Source: Guptibacillus hwajinpoensis (GTDB taxonomy: Bacteria > Bacillota > Bacilli > Bacillales > Guptibacillaceae). From it: a DNA stretch of 64,000 nt. Position numbers and translations under genes: made by a program. The notes under the pieces were generated by a model that was not told the DNA's origin, made no database searches, and worked only from the letters and a program-made list of their open reading frames with translations. The stretch covers positions 62,001 through 126,000 of the forward strand of contig NZ_SWFM01000007.1 of NCBI RefSeq assembly GCF_005144865.1, in the 5' to 3' direction. Shown here one piece after another: positions 1 through 9,671 of this stretch (position 1 is the first letter of the stretch; every line of letters begins with the position of its first letter).

Positions 1-472
1 CAGCTAACTCAAGTGCTATGGAATTTGCGAGAATCGCATGTCTACAAACACGCGTTAGCATCATCGGATGGCTTGGCGCAATTTCATCAAGTTCATCACG
101 ATGAAAAATCTTTCGATCAGAGAAGTTATTCTCATTCCATCCCTCACCAATAATCCACTCATCTGAAGACGCATCTCTTACTTTCTCAAGAAGCAGACCT
201 TTCATTTGTTCGGCTGATTCAGACTGTGACAAGTCCAAACGCAGAAGCTTCTCTCCATGACCGATCATATGAAGGTGACTATCAACAAAACCCGGAATCA
301 TAACGTGCCCTTTCAGGTCACGACGCTCATTTATTTGACTACCAAAAAGAGATCTTAGTTCAGATTCAGTACCTGTTTTCTTAACGCGGCCGTTCTCTGT
401 GTACACTGCTTCTACCGTCTCATTCTCTTGATCAAGCGTATATATTTTCCCACCAAACCAAAGCGTTCCCAA
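1..472 (-). CDS. Amidohydrolase family protein (YtcJ-like), truncated at window edge
   Basis: Only the N-terminal 157 or so residues are inside the window; the gene continues past position 1. Translation from a TTG at 470-472 gives an N-terminus with the LWFGGKIYTLD strand followed by VMIPGFVDSHLHMIGHGE. That H-x-H in a PGFVDSHLH context is the first metal-ligand motif of amidohydrolases such as YtcJ and exoenzyme-regulatory-protein-like members. The TTG is chosen because a GGGGAG ribosome site precedes it by about seven bases and no ATG or GTG fits better. The substrate cannot be inferred. A cytoplasmic metal-dependent hydrolase is expected. It diverges from murG, with about 170 bp between the two starts. 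Confidence 0.85.
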   Translation of the reverse strand, partial: MGTLWFGGKIYTLDQENETVEAVYTENGRVKKTGTESELRSLFGSQINERRDLKGHVMIPGFVDSHLHMIGHGEKLLRLDLSQSESAEQMKGLLLEKVRDASSDEWIIGEGWNENNFSDRKIFHRDELDEIAPSHPMMLTRVCRHAILANSIALELA

Positions 473-586
473 TGATGTTCTCCCCTTTTATGTAATGTCA
501 ATTGTTCACTTATTGTATCACTCCGCTCGTATGCTGTGAATCTTCTGGATTTTAAATTGTACTCTTTGTTGCTTTTTTAATCATGA

Positions 587-592
587 TACAAT
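587..592 (+). promoter_or_regulatory. Probable -10 box of murG
   Basis: TACAAT at this site, with only a weak TTTGTT -35 sixteen bases upstream. A start near 598 would leave a leader of about 45 bases before the preferred TTG. Confidence 0.4.
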
Positions 593-644
593 AGGGAGAA
601 TGAATAAAATGAGCAAGACAATTGTTGAAGGTGAGGAAATCTCG

Positions 645-1712
645 TTGAAAAAGAAAATTTTATTTACTGGTGGCGGTTCTGCCGGTCATGTAACGGTTAA
701 TCTAGCTCTTATTCCACGTTTTCTTAAGGATGACTGGGACATTCATTATATTGGTTCAGAAAAAGGAATTGAACGTCAGTTGATTGAACCACTTAAAGGT
801 GTAACGTATCATCATGTTTCGACAGGAAAATTACGCAGGTATTTCGATTGGAATAATTTCAAGGATCCTTTTAAGGTAATTAAAGGCGTTGGAGAGGCGT
901 TCTCTATAATTAAAAGGGAAAAACCATCTGTGATCTTCTCAAAAGGTGGGTTTGTTTCTGTTCCTGTTGTGATCGCAGGAAAAATGAATAACGTACCTGT
1001 TATTATTCACGAATCAGATTTAACTCCAGGACTTGCAAACAAAGTTGCGATTCCTTTTGCTTCAAAGGTGTGTACTACATTCCCAGAAACGGTGAAACAC
1101 CTTCCTGAAAATAAAGCTGAGTACATCGGCGCAGTCGTTCGAGACGAGTTAAAGAGTGGAAACCGTGCAAAAGGCTTATCCTTTGCAGGGTTTAGCGGTA
1201 GCAAACCAGTCATGCTTATTATGGGAGGAAGTCTAGGAGCAAAACGAATTAATGAAGCAGTTCGAAACCAGCTTGATGAGCTTCTAAAAACGTTTGATAT
1301 TCTCCACCTAACTGGTAAGGGGCAGGTAGACTCCTCTTCTCAAATGAATGGATATAAGCAGTTTGAATATGTAACAGACGAACTACCTGACTTGTTAGCA
1401 ATGGCAGACTTGATTATCTCAAGAGCAGGTTCAAACTCAATCTTTGAATTCCTTGCTTTAAAAAAACCAATGCTACTTATTCCACTATCGAGAGCAGCAA
1501 GCAGAGGGGATCAGATCTTGAACGCACAATCTTTTGAGAAATCTGGTTATGCTAATGTACTATTAGAAGAAGATCTTACTGAAGAATCCTTTATGAAATC
1601 TGTTCGTGAGACGTATCAGAATCGCGAGACATATATTCATTCAATGGAACAGGACAATGCAGGAGATCAAGCAAACAAAATTGAGGCATTAATTAAAAAT
1701 AAAGCCAAATAA
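645..1712 (+). CDS. murG: MurG: UDP-GlcNAc transferase making lipid II (staphylococcal-type paralog)
   Basis: Glycosyltransferase that adds GlcNAc to undecaprenyl-PP-MurNAc-pentapeptide (lipid I) on the inner membrane face, giving lipid II. The N-terminal Rossmann loop [10 protein letters not shown], the block [14 protein letters not shown] and the C-domain [12 protein letters not shown] are visible. From memory the protein resembles Staphylococcus aureus MurG more than the MurG of the B. subtilis division cluster, and no mur/fts cluster adjoins it. The frame is open from 600. The TTG at 645 is preferred because AAGGTGAGG lies eight bases upstream and the protein then begins [10 protein letters not shown] like the family. 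The ATGs at 600 and 609 sit almost on top of a TACAAT -10 box (587-592). A second murG elsewhere is likely, so its exact role, essential or accessory, is open. Confidence 0.85.
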   Translation: MKKKILFTGGGSAGHVTVNLALIPRFLKDDWDIHYIGSEKGIERQLIEPLKGVTYHHVSTGKLRRYFDWNNFKDPFKVIKGVGEAFSIIKREKPSVIFSKGGFVSVPVVIAGKMNNVPVIIHESDLTPGLANKVAIPFASKVCTTFPETVKHLPENKAEYIGAVVRDELKSGNRAKGLSFAGFSGSKPVMLIMGGSLGAKRINEAVRNQLDELLKTFDILHLTGKGQVDSSSQMNGYKQFEYVTDELPDLLAMADLIISRAGSNSIFEFLALKKPMLLIPLSRAASRGDQILNAQSFEKSGYANVLLEEDLTEESFMKSVRETYQNRETYIHSMEQDNAGDQANKIEALIKNKAK

Positions 1713-1746
1713 AAGACGAGGACCTTAACCGGTCCTCGTCTTTCTT
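1712..1746. terminator. Bidirectional terminator between murG and mbcS
   Basis: A 13-bp stem built on AAAGACGAGGACC with a short AA/CCGG loop region. T/A runs on both sides let it serve the converging murG and acyl-CoA synthetase genes. Confidence 0.85.
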
Positions 1747-1751
1747 GCTAT

Positions 1752-3329
1752 TTAAGAAACACTCTGTGTTTCTTTTTGACGAAGTTCTATTCTTCTAATT
1801 TTACCTGAAGTCGTTTTTGGGAGTTCTTTAATGAACTCTATTTTACGCGGATATTTGTATGGTGCGGTTAGATCTTTAACATGGTCCTGGAGAGCACGTA
1901 CAAGTGCGTCTCCTGCCTGAGTATGATCTTTAAGCACAACGTATGCTTTTACAATATTGCCACGTACTTCATCAGGACTTGCTACAACTGCACACTCCTG
2001 AACAGATGGATGTTTTACAAGTGCATCCTCCACTTCAAATGGACCAATTGTATAACCAGAGCTAATAATAATATCATCGCCCCTACCTTCGAACCAGAAG
2101 TAACCGTCAGCATCCTTAGAAGCTTTATCACCAGTCAAGTAGTAGTCACCCCGATAAGCCATTTGAGTACGTTCTTCATCTTTATAATAATGTTTAAACA
2201 ACGCAGGCACATCCTTATGCACAGCTATATCGCCTACTTCACCAATTTCGACCGGCTGACCTTGATCATTAATAATTTCAACCCGATTTCCAGGTGTTGG
2301 CTTACCCATCGATCCCGGCTTCACTTCCATACCCTTTATAATCCCAACAAGAAGAGTGTTCTCAGTTTGTCCGTATCCATCCCTCACGTCAATATTGAAA
2401 TACCGTCTAAACGTGTCAATGACTTCACGGTTTAAAGGTTCCCCCGCTGAAACAGCACTCCTTAATGACGGGAGAGTGAACCGCTCTAGCTCATCTACTT
2501 TCGCCATCAAGCGATATTCTGTAGGTGTACAACAAAGCACATTAATATCATACTCAGCGAGAAAACCAAGGTACGTTTCCGGATCAAATTTCCCACTGTA
2601 TACAAAACCTGTTGCACCACTACATAATGTTGCTACAAAAGGACTCCAAATCCACTTCTGCCACCCTGGTCCCGCTGTTGCCCAAACGTTGTCTCCTTCT
2701 TGAATATCTAACCATGAAGCTGAAGATGTTTTGAGATGAGCATATGCCCAGCCGTGACTGTGAACTACTCCCTTAGGGTTTCCAGTAGTTCCTGATGTAT
2801 AGGAAAGAAAAGCCATATCGTCTCTAGACGTTTTCACACCTTTGAATAAAACGCTTTCATTTTGAGCTTTATCAAGTAATGGAATCCATCCGTCTTTCGC
2901 ATCCCCAGCGATAAATTTCATTTTAAGTGAAGGCGCCTCAGCTTCTACACCTTCGAATGAGTCTGTTAGCTTAGAGTCACAGATAACTGCCTTAGCTTCT
3001 GCGTGATTAATTCGATAAACAAGATCTTTCTTTCTTAACATCTCTGATGATGGAATAACAACTAGACCAGCTTTTAGACAAGCAATATAAACAGCGTATG
3101 TATCGATAAGTCGCGGCATCATGATTAGAACACGATCCTGACTTATTAACCCTTCAGAAGTCAAAGCTCCAGCAATTTGGTTAGCTTTATCCATTAAGTT
3201 ATTGTATGTAATTTCATGGAAATCCCCATTTTCGCTTCGCCATTTAAGAGCGACCTTATTTTCTTCAGTGATAAAGCGCTCAATCTCGCTAGTTAAGTTG
3301 TAATGATCAGGTGCAATTAGAGCCTGCAT
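1752..3329 (-). CDS. mbcS: Acyl-CoA synthetase (MbcS/YtcI-like, AMP-forming)
   Basis: Member of the ANL adenylating superfamily, 525 residues. It activates a carboxylic acid to acyl-AMP and then acyl-CoA. The P-loop-like SYTSGTTGNPKGV, the DGYGQTEN motif, the YLTGDKA core and a C-terminal KTTSGKIRR with the catalytic, potentially acetylatable lysine are all present. The position beside sspA and thiI matches B. subtilis ytcI, whose staphylococcal counterpart MbcS acts on branched or medium-chain acids. The frame extends to 3392, but ATG 3327-3329 has GAGGAGG seven bases upstream and gives the family N-terminus. Substrate choice is inferred from context, not shown by the sequence. AcsA in this same window is a paralog. 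Confidence 0.85.
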   Translation of the reverse strand: MQALIAPDHYNLTSEIERFITEENKVALKWRSENGDFHEITYNNLMDKANQIAGALTSEGLISQDRVLIMMPRLIDTYAVYIACLKAGLVVIPSSEMLRKKDLVYRINHAEAKAVICDSKLTDSFEGVEAEAPSLKMKFIAGDAKDGWIPLLDKAQNESVLFKGVKTSRDDMAFLSYTSGTTGNPKGVVHSHGWAYAHLKTSSASWLDIQEGDNVWATAGPGWQKWIWSPFVATLCSGATGFVYSGKFDPETYLGFLAEYDINVLCCTPTEYRLMAKVDELERFTLPSLRSAVSAGEPLNREVIDTFRRYFNIDVRDGYGQTENTLLVGIIKGMEVKPGSMGKPTPGNRVEIINDQGQPVEIGEVGDIAVHKDVPALFKHYYKDEERTQMAYRGDYYLTGDKASKDADGYFWFEGRGDDIIISSGYTIGPFEVEDALVKHPSVQECAVVASPDEVRGNIVKAYVVLKDHTQAGDALVRALQDHVKDLTAPYKYPRKIEFIKELPKTTSGKIRRIELRQKETQSVS

Positions 3330-3400
3330 GCTATTTCCTCCTCTAGTAGGTAATAGTTTCATTATACATAAAAATAAGAAAGTTTTGAACATTACTAACC

Positions 3401-3433
3401 AAAAAAGCGGAAGATGCTATATGCACCTTCCGC
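3401..3433 (-). terminator. Terminator of sspA
   Basis: A GCGGAAGGTGC stem closes on GCATCTTCCGC and is followed on the minus strand by six T. There is one G-T pair. Confidence 0.8.
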
Positions 3434-3450
3434 AAGCCAATAATATTCAA

Positions 3451-3651
3451 TTATTTAGAGTATCCTCCAAATTGTTGTTCAGACTGTTGTACAAGACGCT
3501 TTGTAATCTCGCCACCAACTGAACCGTTTGAACGTGCAGTAGAATCTGGACCAAGAGTTACACCAAATTCAGAAGCAATTTCATACTTCATTTGATCAAG
3601 AGCCTGTTGTACACCAGGTACCACTAGGTTGTTTGAGCTGTTATTTGCCAT
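3451..3651 (-). CDS. sspA: Alpha/beta-type small acid-soluble spore protein
   Basis: DNA-binding protein of 66 residues that coats forespore DNA and is degraded at germination. Diagnostic parts are the N-terminal [20 protein letters not shown] helix, with the GPR protease cleavage context around YEIASE, and the C-terminal [34 protein letters not shown] precedes the ATG. It is monocistronic with its own terminator. A SigG promoter is expected from the family, but I could not see a convincing match. This is direct evidence that the organism forms endospores. Confidence 0.97.
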   Translation of the reverse strand: MANNSSNNLVVPGVQQALDQMKYEIASEFGVTLGPDSTARSNGSVGGEITKRLVQQSEQQFGGYSK

Positions 3652-3741
3652 GGGATGTTCACCTCCTTGCCTATAGAATTTGATAGACAGAGGGGTGTTA
3701 TCCCTTTTAACTTATGGGAATATGGTCAAATGTTGGAAGTT

Positions 3742-4938
3742 CTATAGTAAATCGCTAAATTCGTCGTCTTTTTCCTTGATTATGATTGTTTCAACGCCAG
3801 CAACTGCTTCTTGAACTAATTCATCCACAGGCAAGTACTGTTCAAACTTGTTCGCATGCTCTCGTTTAGGCTTTGTTTTAGGTGCTTCAGGTAAAAATAC
3901 TGTACAGCAATCTTCGTAAGGACGAATTGAAATATCATATAAATCAATTGCTCTTGAAATCTTCATTATTTCAAGTTTATCCATTGAGATAAGCGGACGA
4001 AGCACCGGGAAGTTTGTTACTTCATTAATCGTATTCATACTTTGAATTGTCTGGCTTGCAACTTGTCCAAGGCTTTCACCAGTTGCAATTGCCAGTGCAT
4101 TATTTTGCTCTGCTAATTTCTCTGTAATACGCATCATCATTCTTCTCATAATTGTCATGCTATAGTTATCAGGCATTTCTTTTTGAATGGTTTTTTGCGT
4201 ATTTGTAAAAGGTACGACATGAAGACGTATGTCCCCACCATAACGTGTTAGAACTTTTACAAGATCTTCAACCTTTTGACGAGAGCGTTCGCTAGTAAAA
4301 GGAGGACTATGAAAATGAACTGCTTCTACTTTTACGCCTCGCCTCATTGTTAAGTAACCAGCAACTGGACTATCGATCCCGCCTGATAGCATTAACATAA
4401 CTTTGTTGTCTTGAACGGTTGGTAGACCGCCAGCGCCTTCTGAATTATTACAACTCAAATAAGCACCATCTTGCTTAACCTCTACTTTCAGCTCCATATC
4501 AGGGTTATGAACATCCACTGTAAGATTCTCCGTATTTCGAAGAACGAACCCTCCGATATCACGATTCATATCCTGTGAACGATGGGGGAATTGTTTAAAA
4601 GGTCGTCTTACCGTTACTTTAAACGTCATACTTTCCCCGCGCTGTTGATCCTGAACAAGCTGCAGCGCTTTTTCTTTAATAAGATCTAGATCATGCTCCG
4701 TCTTAATAGCTACGCTAAGCGAATGAATACCAAACACTGTTTTAAGCTTATTAATAATCGGTTCGTGATTTGCTCCATTCAATTTAACGACCATACGATC
4801 AAAAGACTGGTGTACTTCAATCGAATTGTAATCCGACAGAACTTGTTTTACTCTTTTTTTCAAAGAAGTAATAAATCCTTTTCTGTTTTTACCTTTAAGG
4901 GAAATCTCCCCGTATCGAATAATAATGTGATCATACAT
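3742..4938 (-). CDS. thiI: ThiI: tRNA uridine 4-sulfurtransferase
   Basis: Makes 4-thiouridine at position 8 of tRNA and supplies sulfur for thiazole synthesis. Order: N-terminal ferredoxin-like part, THUMP domain (about 60-165), then the PP-loop adenylation domain with SGGIDS at 185-190 and the conserved Cys344 in YEDCC. At 398 residues it lacks the C-terminal rhodanese domain of E. coli ThiI, as is usual in bacilli, so the persulfide must come directly from the desulfurase encoded five bases upstream. That gene order is the one in B. subtilis. GAGGTAATAGCT is the ribosome site. Confidence 0.96.
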   Translation of the reverse strand: MYDHIIIRYGEISLKGKNRKGFITSLKKRVKQVLSDYNSIEVHQSFDRMVVKLNGANHEPIINKLKTVFGIHSLSVAIKTEHDLDLIKEKALQLVQDQQRGESMTFKVTVRRPFKQFPHRSQDMNRDIGGFVLRNTENLTVDVHNPDMELKVEVKQDGAYLSCNNSEGAGGLPTVQDNKVMLMLSGGIDSPVAGYLTMRRGVKVEAVHFHSPPFTSERSRQKVEDLVKVLTRYGGDIRLHVVPFTNTQKTIQKEMPDNYSMTIMRRMMMRITEKLAEQNNALAIATGESLGQVASQTIQSMNTINEVTNFPVLRPLISMDKLEIMKISRAIDLYDISIRPYEDCCTVFLPEAPKTKPKREHANKFEQYLPVDELVQEAVAGVETIIIKEKDDEFSDLL

Positions 4939-4943
4939 AGCTA

Positions 4944-6083
4944 TTACCTCATTACATGTTTTAGTTTAGAAATGGCTTTCTGAAGTTCACTAAGAAAAAT
5001 TTCTATCTGCTCATCAGTGGTATCATAAGACAAGCTAACCCTTATTGCCGTTTTGGCTCTTTCCACTGGAAAACCAGCAGCCGTTAACACATGACTAGTC
5101 TCTGCTGCTTTTGAAGAACAAGCGGATCGTGTTGAAACATAGATATCTTTTTCTTCTAAAGTGTGAATCAAGACTTCTGGCTTTATGCCACGGACCGAAA
5201 AGTTAATAATGTGCGGAGCTGCAATTCCAGACGAATTAAGTTCAATACCTACAATCTTAGGGAGTTCACCGACTAGTTTTTTTCTCCATCCTTCAAGCTT
5301 ATCCTTCTTTGTAGTAGCTGAATCAAAATACAACCTAAGAGCTTTAGCCATCGCCACTATACCTGGTACATTCTCTGTCCCTGAGCGTATTTCATTCTCC
5401 TGACCACCACCAGATAGCAAAGGAAACAGCGCTACACTTCTCTTCTTTAAGAGAAGTCCATTGCCTTTTAATCCATGAAATTTATGGGCGGAATAAGAAA
5501 TAAGATCCGCTTTGACATCATTAAAATCCAGCGGTACCTTCCCAATTCCTTGAACATCATCAATATGGAAAAGTGCTTTAGATCTCTCTTTAATCTTGTG
5601 ACCAATATCTTTAATTGGCTGGATAGCACCTATCTCATTATTAACATGCATAATTGAAACAAGTGTCGTCTCAGAAGTAAGGGCATTTTCAAGATCGTTT
5701 ATAGATATTTGTCCGTTTGTATCTACAGGGAGATACGTGACTTCGAACCCCATGTTTTCAAGCTGTTGAAAGGATCGCATACTAGAAGCATGCTCAATTT
5801 GTGTCGTAATAAGATGTTTTCCTCGATTCATATATTGGAGCGCTACACCTTTAATCGCTAAATTGTTACTCTCTGTTCCACCAGAGGTAAAAACAACTTC
5901 ACTTAAAGAAACATTTAATAATTCAGAAATACTTTTTCGGGCCTGTCTAAGCAACCTTTCAGCTTCTCCACCTTTTCGATGAAGAGAGGAAGGATTCGCA
6001 AAGAAATCTTCTGCTACGGTTCGATAAGCATCTAGTACTTCTTTATATGGCTTTGTAGTGGCACTATTATCCAAATAAATCAT
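4944..6083 (-). CDS. nifZ: Cysteine desulfurase (NifZ of B. subtilis type)
   Basis: PLP enzyme of 379 residues converting cysteine to alanine and a protein persulfide. The PLP lysine is K201 in SYSAHKFHGLKG. The persulfide cysteine is C322 in STRSACSS. H98 in TQIEHAS is the PLP-stacking histidine. It is co-transcribed with thiI (five-base gap), so its dedicated role is most likely sulfur delivery for tRNA 4-thiouridine, as known for the B. subtilis pair. General Fe-S assembly would be handled by another desulfurase. About 280 bp separate it from the divergent brnQ. Confidence 0.93.
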   Translation of the reverse strand: MIYLDNSATTKPYKEVLDAYRTVAEDFFANPSSLHRKGGEAERLLRQARKSISELLNVSLSEVVFTSGGTESNNLAIKGVALQYMNRGKHLITTQIEHASSMRSFQQLENMGFEVTYLPVDTNGQISINDLENALTSETTLVSIMHVNNEIGAIQPIKDIGHKIKERSKALFHIDDVQGIGKVPLDFNDVKADLISYSAHKFHGLKGNGLLLKKRSVALFPLLSGGGQENEIRSGTENVPGIVAMAKALRLYFDSATTKKDKLEGWRKKLVGELPKIVGIELNSSGIAAPHIINFSVRGIKPEVLIHTLEEKDIYVSTRSACSSKAAETSHVLTAAGFPVERAKTAIRVSLSYDTTDEQIEIFLSELQKAISKLKHVMR

Positions 6084-6363
6084 TTTATGACACCTTCAGT
6101 CATCTTATATTTCCAACTAATAATCTTACCACAGCGTTATAGAAAGACCAAATTAATTCAACTAGTATTTTTGAGCTAAGTATATATTTTATATTCTATG
6201 CATCCTTGGTTAAGATTCCCAATAGCTAATTGTTCCCGCTATCATTGATGTTGAATTATTTGAATAGTTAATTATTTTAGAATCGTTATGATTTGTCGGT
6301 TAATTGTGTTAATATGAAGTCCGAAAATTAGGACATGTTAAACAGCTTAATCAGGAGGCAGTT

Positions 6364-7677
6364 ATGAAAGCAAAATTATCAAATCAAGATACGTTTACAA
6401 TAGGATTAATGCTCTTCGCGCTTTTTCTAGGTGCAGGAAATATGATCTTTCCTCCAGCGCTCGGTCAAGCTGCTGGAGAAAACATCTGGATTGCGATTGC
6501 TGGTTTTCTTTTTACAGGCGTCGGACTTCCACTACTTGGTGTAACAGCCATCGGTTTAACCGGAGGTAGCTTGAATGATATTGCTTCTAGAGTACACCCT
6601 GTGTTTGGACTAACCTTCACCGCTGTGCTCTATCTTGCAATAGGACCTTTCTTTGGGATTCCGCGTACAGGAACAGTAGCATTTGAAATTGGTGTCGTTC
6701 CTTTTCTAAGTGAATCTACAAATCCTACTGGTCTACCTTTACTTCTATATACGATCGTCTTTTTCGGAATCACGTTCTGGGTAGCATTGAATCCTACAAG
6801 ATTAGTTGATCGAGTGGGCAAGATTCTCACTCCTCTGCTAATTCTCGTACTCGGAAGTTTAATTATCGGTGCGTTCATTAATCCCCCTGGATCACTTTCG
6901 CCACCTTCTCCTAACTATGAGAGCGGCGTATTCTTTAAAGGATTTCTGGATGGGTATTTAACGATGGATGCCATTGCTGCGCTTGTATTTGGAATCGTGG
7001 TAATCAAAGCAGTCAATGATCGAGGTGTAACTGATCGAAAAACTGTTTCTCTAGTAGTTCTAAAGGCCGGCGTTCTTGCTGCTATAGGACTAACAGCTAT
7101 TTACTTATCACTTGCATATATTGGTGCTACAAGCCTTGACCTTGTTGGAGAAGCCGATAATGGAGGGGAAATTCTATCAAGTGTCGCTAGCTATTTATTT
7201 GGATCATTTGGAACCGTCTTACTCGGTGCTGCCATTACCTTTGCTTGCTTGACTACTTCAGTAGGTTTAGTAACAGCTTGTGGTGAATACTTCTCGAAGG
7301 TTTACCCAAAACTCTCCTATAAAACAGTTATTCTCATTGTGACGCTATTTAGTGCATTTGTCGCAAACCTAGGGCTTACACAGCTGATTACATTTACTGT
7401 GCCTGTATTAATTGCGATCTATCCAATAGCAATCGTACTGATCTTCTTAACCTTTATTAACTATGCGACCCCAGTTCACAACTATGTATACAGAGGCGCT
7501 ATTCTACTCACAACCTTCATCAGCATTCCCAATGCGATTGAAGGAGCAGGATTGAATATAGAATTTGGGTTCTTACACGCTTTACCATTATACAGCGAGG
7601 GCGTAGGATGGCTTTTACCAGCAGTTGCTGGTGGAGTTATAGGGCTTTTAATTCTTCAATTCAAACAGAAAAATTAA
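6364..7677 (+). CDS. brnQ: Branched-chain amino acid carrier (BrnQ/BraB)
   Basis: Integral membrane cation symporter for leucine, isoleucine and valine, LIVCS family, 437 residues with about twelve hydrophobic segments. The family signatures LFLGAGNMIFPPALGQ near the N-terminus and GPFFGIPRTGTVAFE around residue 100 are clear. The ATG has AGGAGGCAGTT upstream. It sits between the desulfurase and ezrA, as braB does in B. subtilis. In that species braB is under CodY, but only half of a CodY box is visible here. The gene ends in its own hairpin terminator. Confidence 0.93.
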   Translation: MKAKLSNQDTFTIGLMLFALFLGAGNMIFPPALGQAAGENIWIAIAGFLFTGVGLPLLGVTAIGLTGGSLNDIASRVHPVFGLTFTAVLYLAIGPFFGIPRTGTVAFEIGVVPFLSESTNPTGLPLLLYTIVFFGITFWVALNPTRLVDRVGKILTPLLILVLGSLIIGAFINPPGSLSPPSPNYESGVFFKGFLDGYLTMDAIAALVFGIVVIKAVNDRGVTDRKTVSLVVLKAGVLAAIGLTAIYLSLAYIGATSLDLVGEADNGGEILSSVASYLFGSFGTVLLGAAITFACLTTSVGLVTACGEYFSKVYPKLSYKTVILIVTLFSAFVANLGLTQLITFTVPVLIAIYPIAIVLIFLTFINYATPVHNYVYRGAILLTTFISIPNAIEGAGLNIEFGFLHALPLYSEGVGWLLPAVAGGVIGLLILQFKQKN

Positions 7678-7680
7678 GTT

Positions 7681-7707
7681 AACGCAGGCTCTGCCTGCGT
7701 TTTTTTA
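7681..7707 (+). terminator. Terminator of brnQ
   Basis: ACGCAGGC stem with a short loop, followed by seven T. Confidence 0.9.
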
Positions 7708-7723
7708 TGTGCTTTATTTCCAC

Positions 7724-7752
7724 AAAAAAACTCTCCTCATGTGAGGAGAGTT
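7724..7752 (-). terminator. Terminator of ezrA
   Basis: ACTCTCCTCA paired with TGAGGAGAGT, then a T run on the minus strand. The hairpin overlaps the ezrA stop codon. Confidence 0.9.
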
Positions 7753-9448
7753 ATGTTCTGACAGGTTCCCTTACATCATCTTTCAATGATTGGAGAACTT
7801 CTGGATCCACTTTTTCAATGGCCGCTTCAGCTGTTGAAAGAGCTTCCTCATATTCATATCTTCTAAAGTGATCTTCTGCTTTCTGAAGCAGTTCATTCAT
7901 ACTTCTGTACTTACCACGGTAACGATTACCGAACTGTATGAGACGTTCAGTTAAGATTGCGTCTTCTACTAACTTCTTTGTTACTTCCGTACTGTGCTCA
8001 ACTGCGCGCTCTGCATCAGCTAATACTTCATTTACTTGATAGATATCTAGCGGCACATCCGATAGACGATCATTTAATTCAATAATGATGTCCTCAGCAA
8101 GTTCAAACCCATCTAAGTAGGATTCCGGTATACCAGGAAGGTTGCTAAGCTTCATCATCCTCCTTGATTCAATCAATCTTCTTTTCAATTCTTTAATTGT
8201 TTCGAGTGCTTTTAATTCATCTTTCCTTAACATATGCAAATTCTCTTTCTGAATTTGCATATCGTGATCAATAGTTGCTAGATCCTCTTTGAGTGTAAGA
8301 ACTGTTTCAGCTAACGTTGAATATGCCTGTTTATTTCCTTCTACAGCTTCACGAACAGCACTAAACCTAACATGCATATCTGATATCTTCTTCTCGACTT
8401 CTTTAATCATCTTAAGTTCTTGCTCTTCTAATCGATAGCTGAGTTGGACCACATTTGTTTCTTCCTGCAAATCTTGAAAATGATTGTTCGTTTTAAACAA
8501 TTCATGCTCAAGTTCTTCGACTTTCTCAGTAACAAGTTGTCTTGCGTCTACTTCGGATTCAAGTTGATCATAAAGACCCTCAATACTCCTTCGTACCGCA
8601 TCGACTTCCGTCTTCACTTCTTCTACATCCGTTTTCTCGATGGCAGAATCCCATTTCACGAGATCAGATTCTACATTCTCAATATGTTCTTGAATTTCTA
8701 GATGATCAAGAACATACCCTTCGGACTCCATTGCCGAAGTCCCATCTTCAAGTTCTTTAAGTTGAGCAGGAATCTGTGTATGAACTAGTGTAATTAGTTC
8801 TGGTGTAATGACGATCTTCTCTTGTACTGCAGTTAAACGATCTTGAATCTCTTTCAACACATCTCTTGCTTCGAGATAATTCCCGTCATCAGTTAACGTT
8901 TCATACTGTTGAAGTTTCTGTCTCAGTTCTTCAAGCTCTGCCTCTAGAGTAGGGAAAGCTTTACCAAGAGAACGATTTTGTGAAAGCAACTTCTGCTTTG
9001 CTTCTCTGAACACTTCCTGTACTGAAACGATTTCAGTTCGGTTTTGTTCTTCACTAGATACAAGTTCGTTAATGTCTTGTAACATAAGCTCAATTCGTTT
9101 TTCAATCTGCTCAAGACGTTCGCGAGTTTCAACTAACGTGTTTTTTGCTTTTCGAAATTGATATTTCTCAGCTGCTTCCTCTGTGTCCATTAGCTGATCT
9201 TCAAGGTTAGGAAGCTTCACTGCAACAATTTCGTCCCACTCTTCACGCCATTTTTCGAATTTTTCTTCCGTTTGACCTGACATAATAAGGCCTTTTACTT
9301 TCGAGATCTCATCGGTCACAGGTCTGTTTAATATATCAATCTTCCATTCTTCAAGACGATCGATTTCATTGTATATTTTTCTTCTCGCAAAAGTGCCGTA
9401 TAATATGACGGCTACCAATATAATAATCGCAATGACAATATACTCCAA
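7751..9448 (-). CDS. ezrA: EzrA: septation ring formation regulator
   Basis: Membrane-anchored inhibitor of aberrant FtsZ ring formation. One N-terminal transmembrane helix (YIVIAIIILVAVILYGTF) leads into a long cytoplasmic spectrin-like coiled-coil body. Near the C-terminus IQFGNRYRGK is the QNR-type patch that matters in B. subtilis EzrA. The frame opens earlier with a GTG (near 9469). The TTG at about 9446-9448 is preferred because GAAGGGGTG precedes it by six bases and the protein then starts MEYIVIA, aligned with B. subtilis MEFVIG. The resulting length, 565, fits the family. The neighbours brnQ and hisJ match B. subtilis order. Confidence 0.95.
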   Translation of the reverse strand: MEYIVIAIIILVAVILYGTFARRKIYNEIDRLEEWKIDILNRPVTDEISKVKGLIMSGQTEEKFEKWREEWDEIVAVKLPNLEDQLMDTEEAAEKYQFRKAKNTLVETRERLEQIEKRIELMLQDINELVSSEEQNRTEIVSVQEVFREAKQKLLSQNRSLGKAFPTLEAELEELRQKLQQYETLTDDGNYLEARDVLKEIQDRLTAVQEKIVITPELITLVHTQIPAQLKELEDGTSAMESEGYVLDHLEIQEHIENVESDLVKWDSAIEKTDVEEVKTEVDAVRRSIEGLYDQLESEVDARQLVTEKVEELEHELFKTNNHFQDLQEETNVVQLSYRLEEQELKMIKEVEKKISDMHVRFSAVREAVEGNKQAYSTLAETVLTLKEDLATIDHDMQIQKENLHMLRKDELKALETIKELKRRLIESRRMMKLSNLPGIPESYLDGFELAEDIIIELNDRLSDVPLDIYQVNEVLADAERAVEHSTEVTKKLVEDAILTERLIQFGNRYRGKYRSMNELLQKAEDHFRRYEYEEALSTAEAAIEKVDPEVLQSLKDDVREPVRT

Positions 9449-9671
9449 CGGAAGCACCCCTTCTTCCACATCATCAATTTATGTAATCATGCTAATTTAG
9501 CAGTCTAAATCGTCAGATATAGATCGTTTGTAGACGAATATGTACGAAATTTAGTAATGTTTTTATGATACCATGTAATTACCTGTTTGACTAAGTAAAT
9601 TCAATATTCGGCATGTAAAATCCTTGATATTATTATAAACTTTTTCATTATCAGAAAGAAGGTGCTTTAGG

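Noticed and set aside
1881..2435. 184-codon open frame antisense to the acyl-CoA synthetase gene
   Set aside because: Composition is rich in Cys, Asn and Ile as expected from an antisense translation. No ribosome site, and the opposite strand encodes a clear enzyme.
3652..3741. SigG promoter for sspA
   Set aside because: Expected for the family, but no pair of hexamers at correct spacing was convincing by eye, so none is annotated.
6300..6345. CodY-box-like sequence upstream of brnQ (CCGAAAATT)
   Set aside because: Only the right half of AATTTTCWGAAAATT is matched; about six of fifteen positions differ. Regulation of B. subtilis braB by CodY is no proof here.
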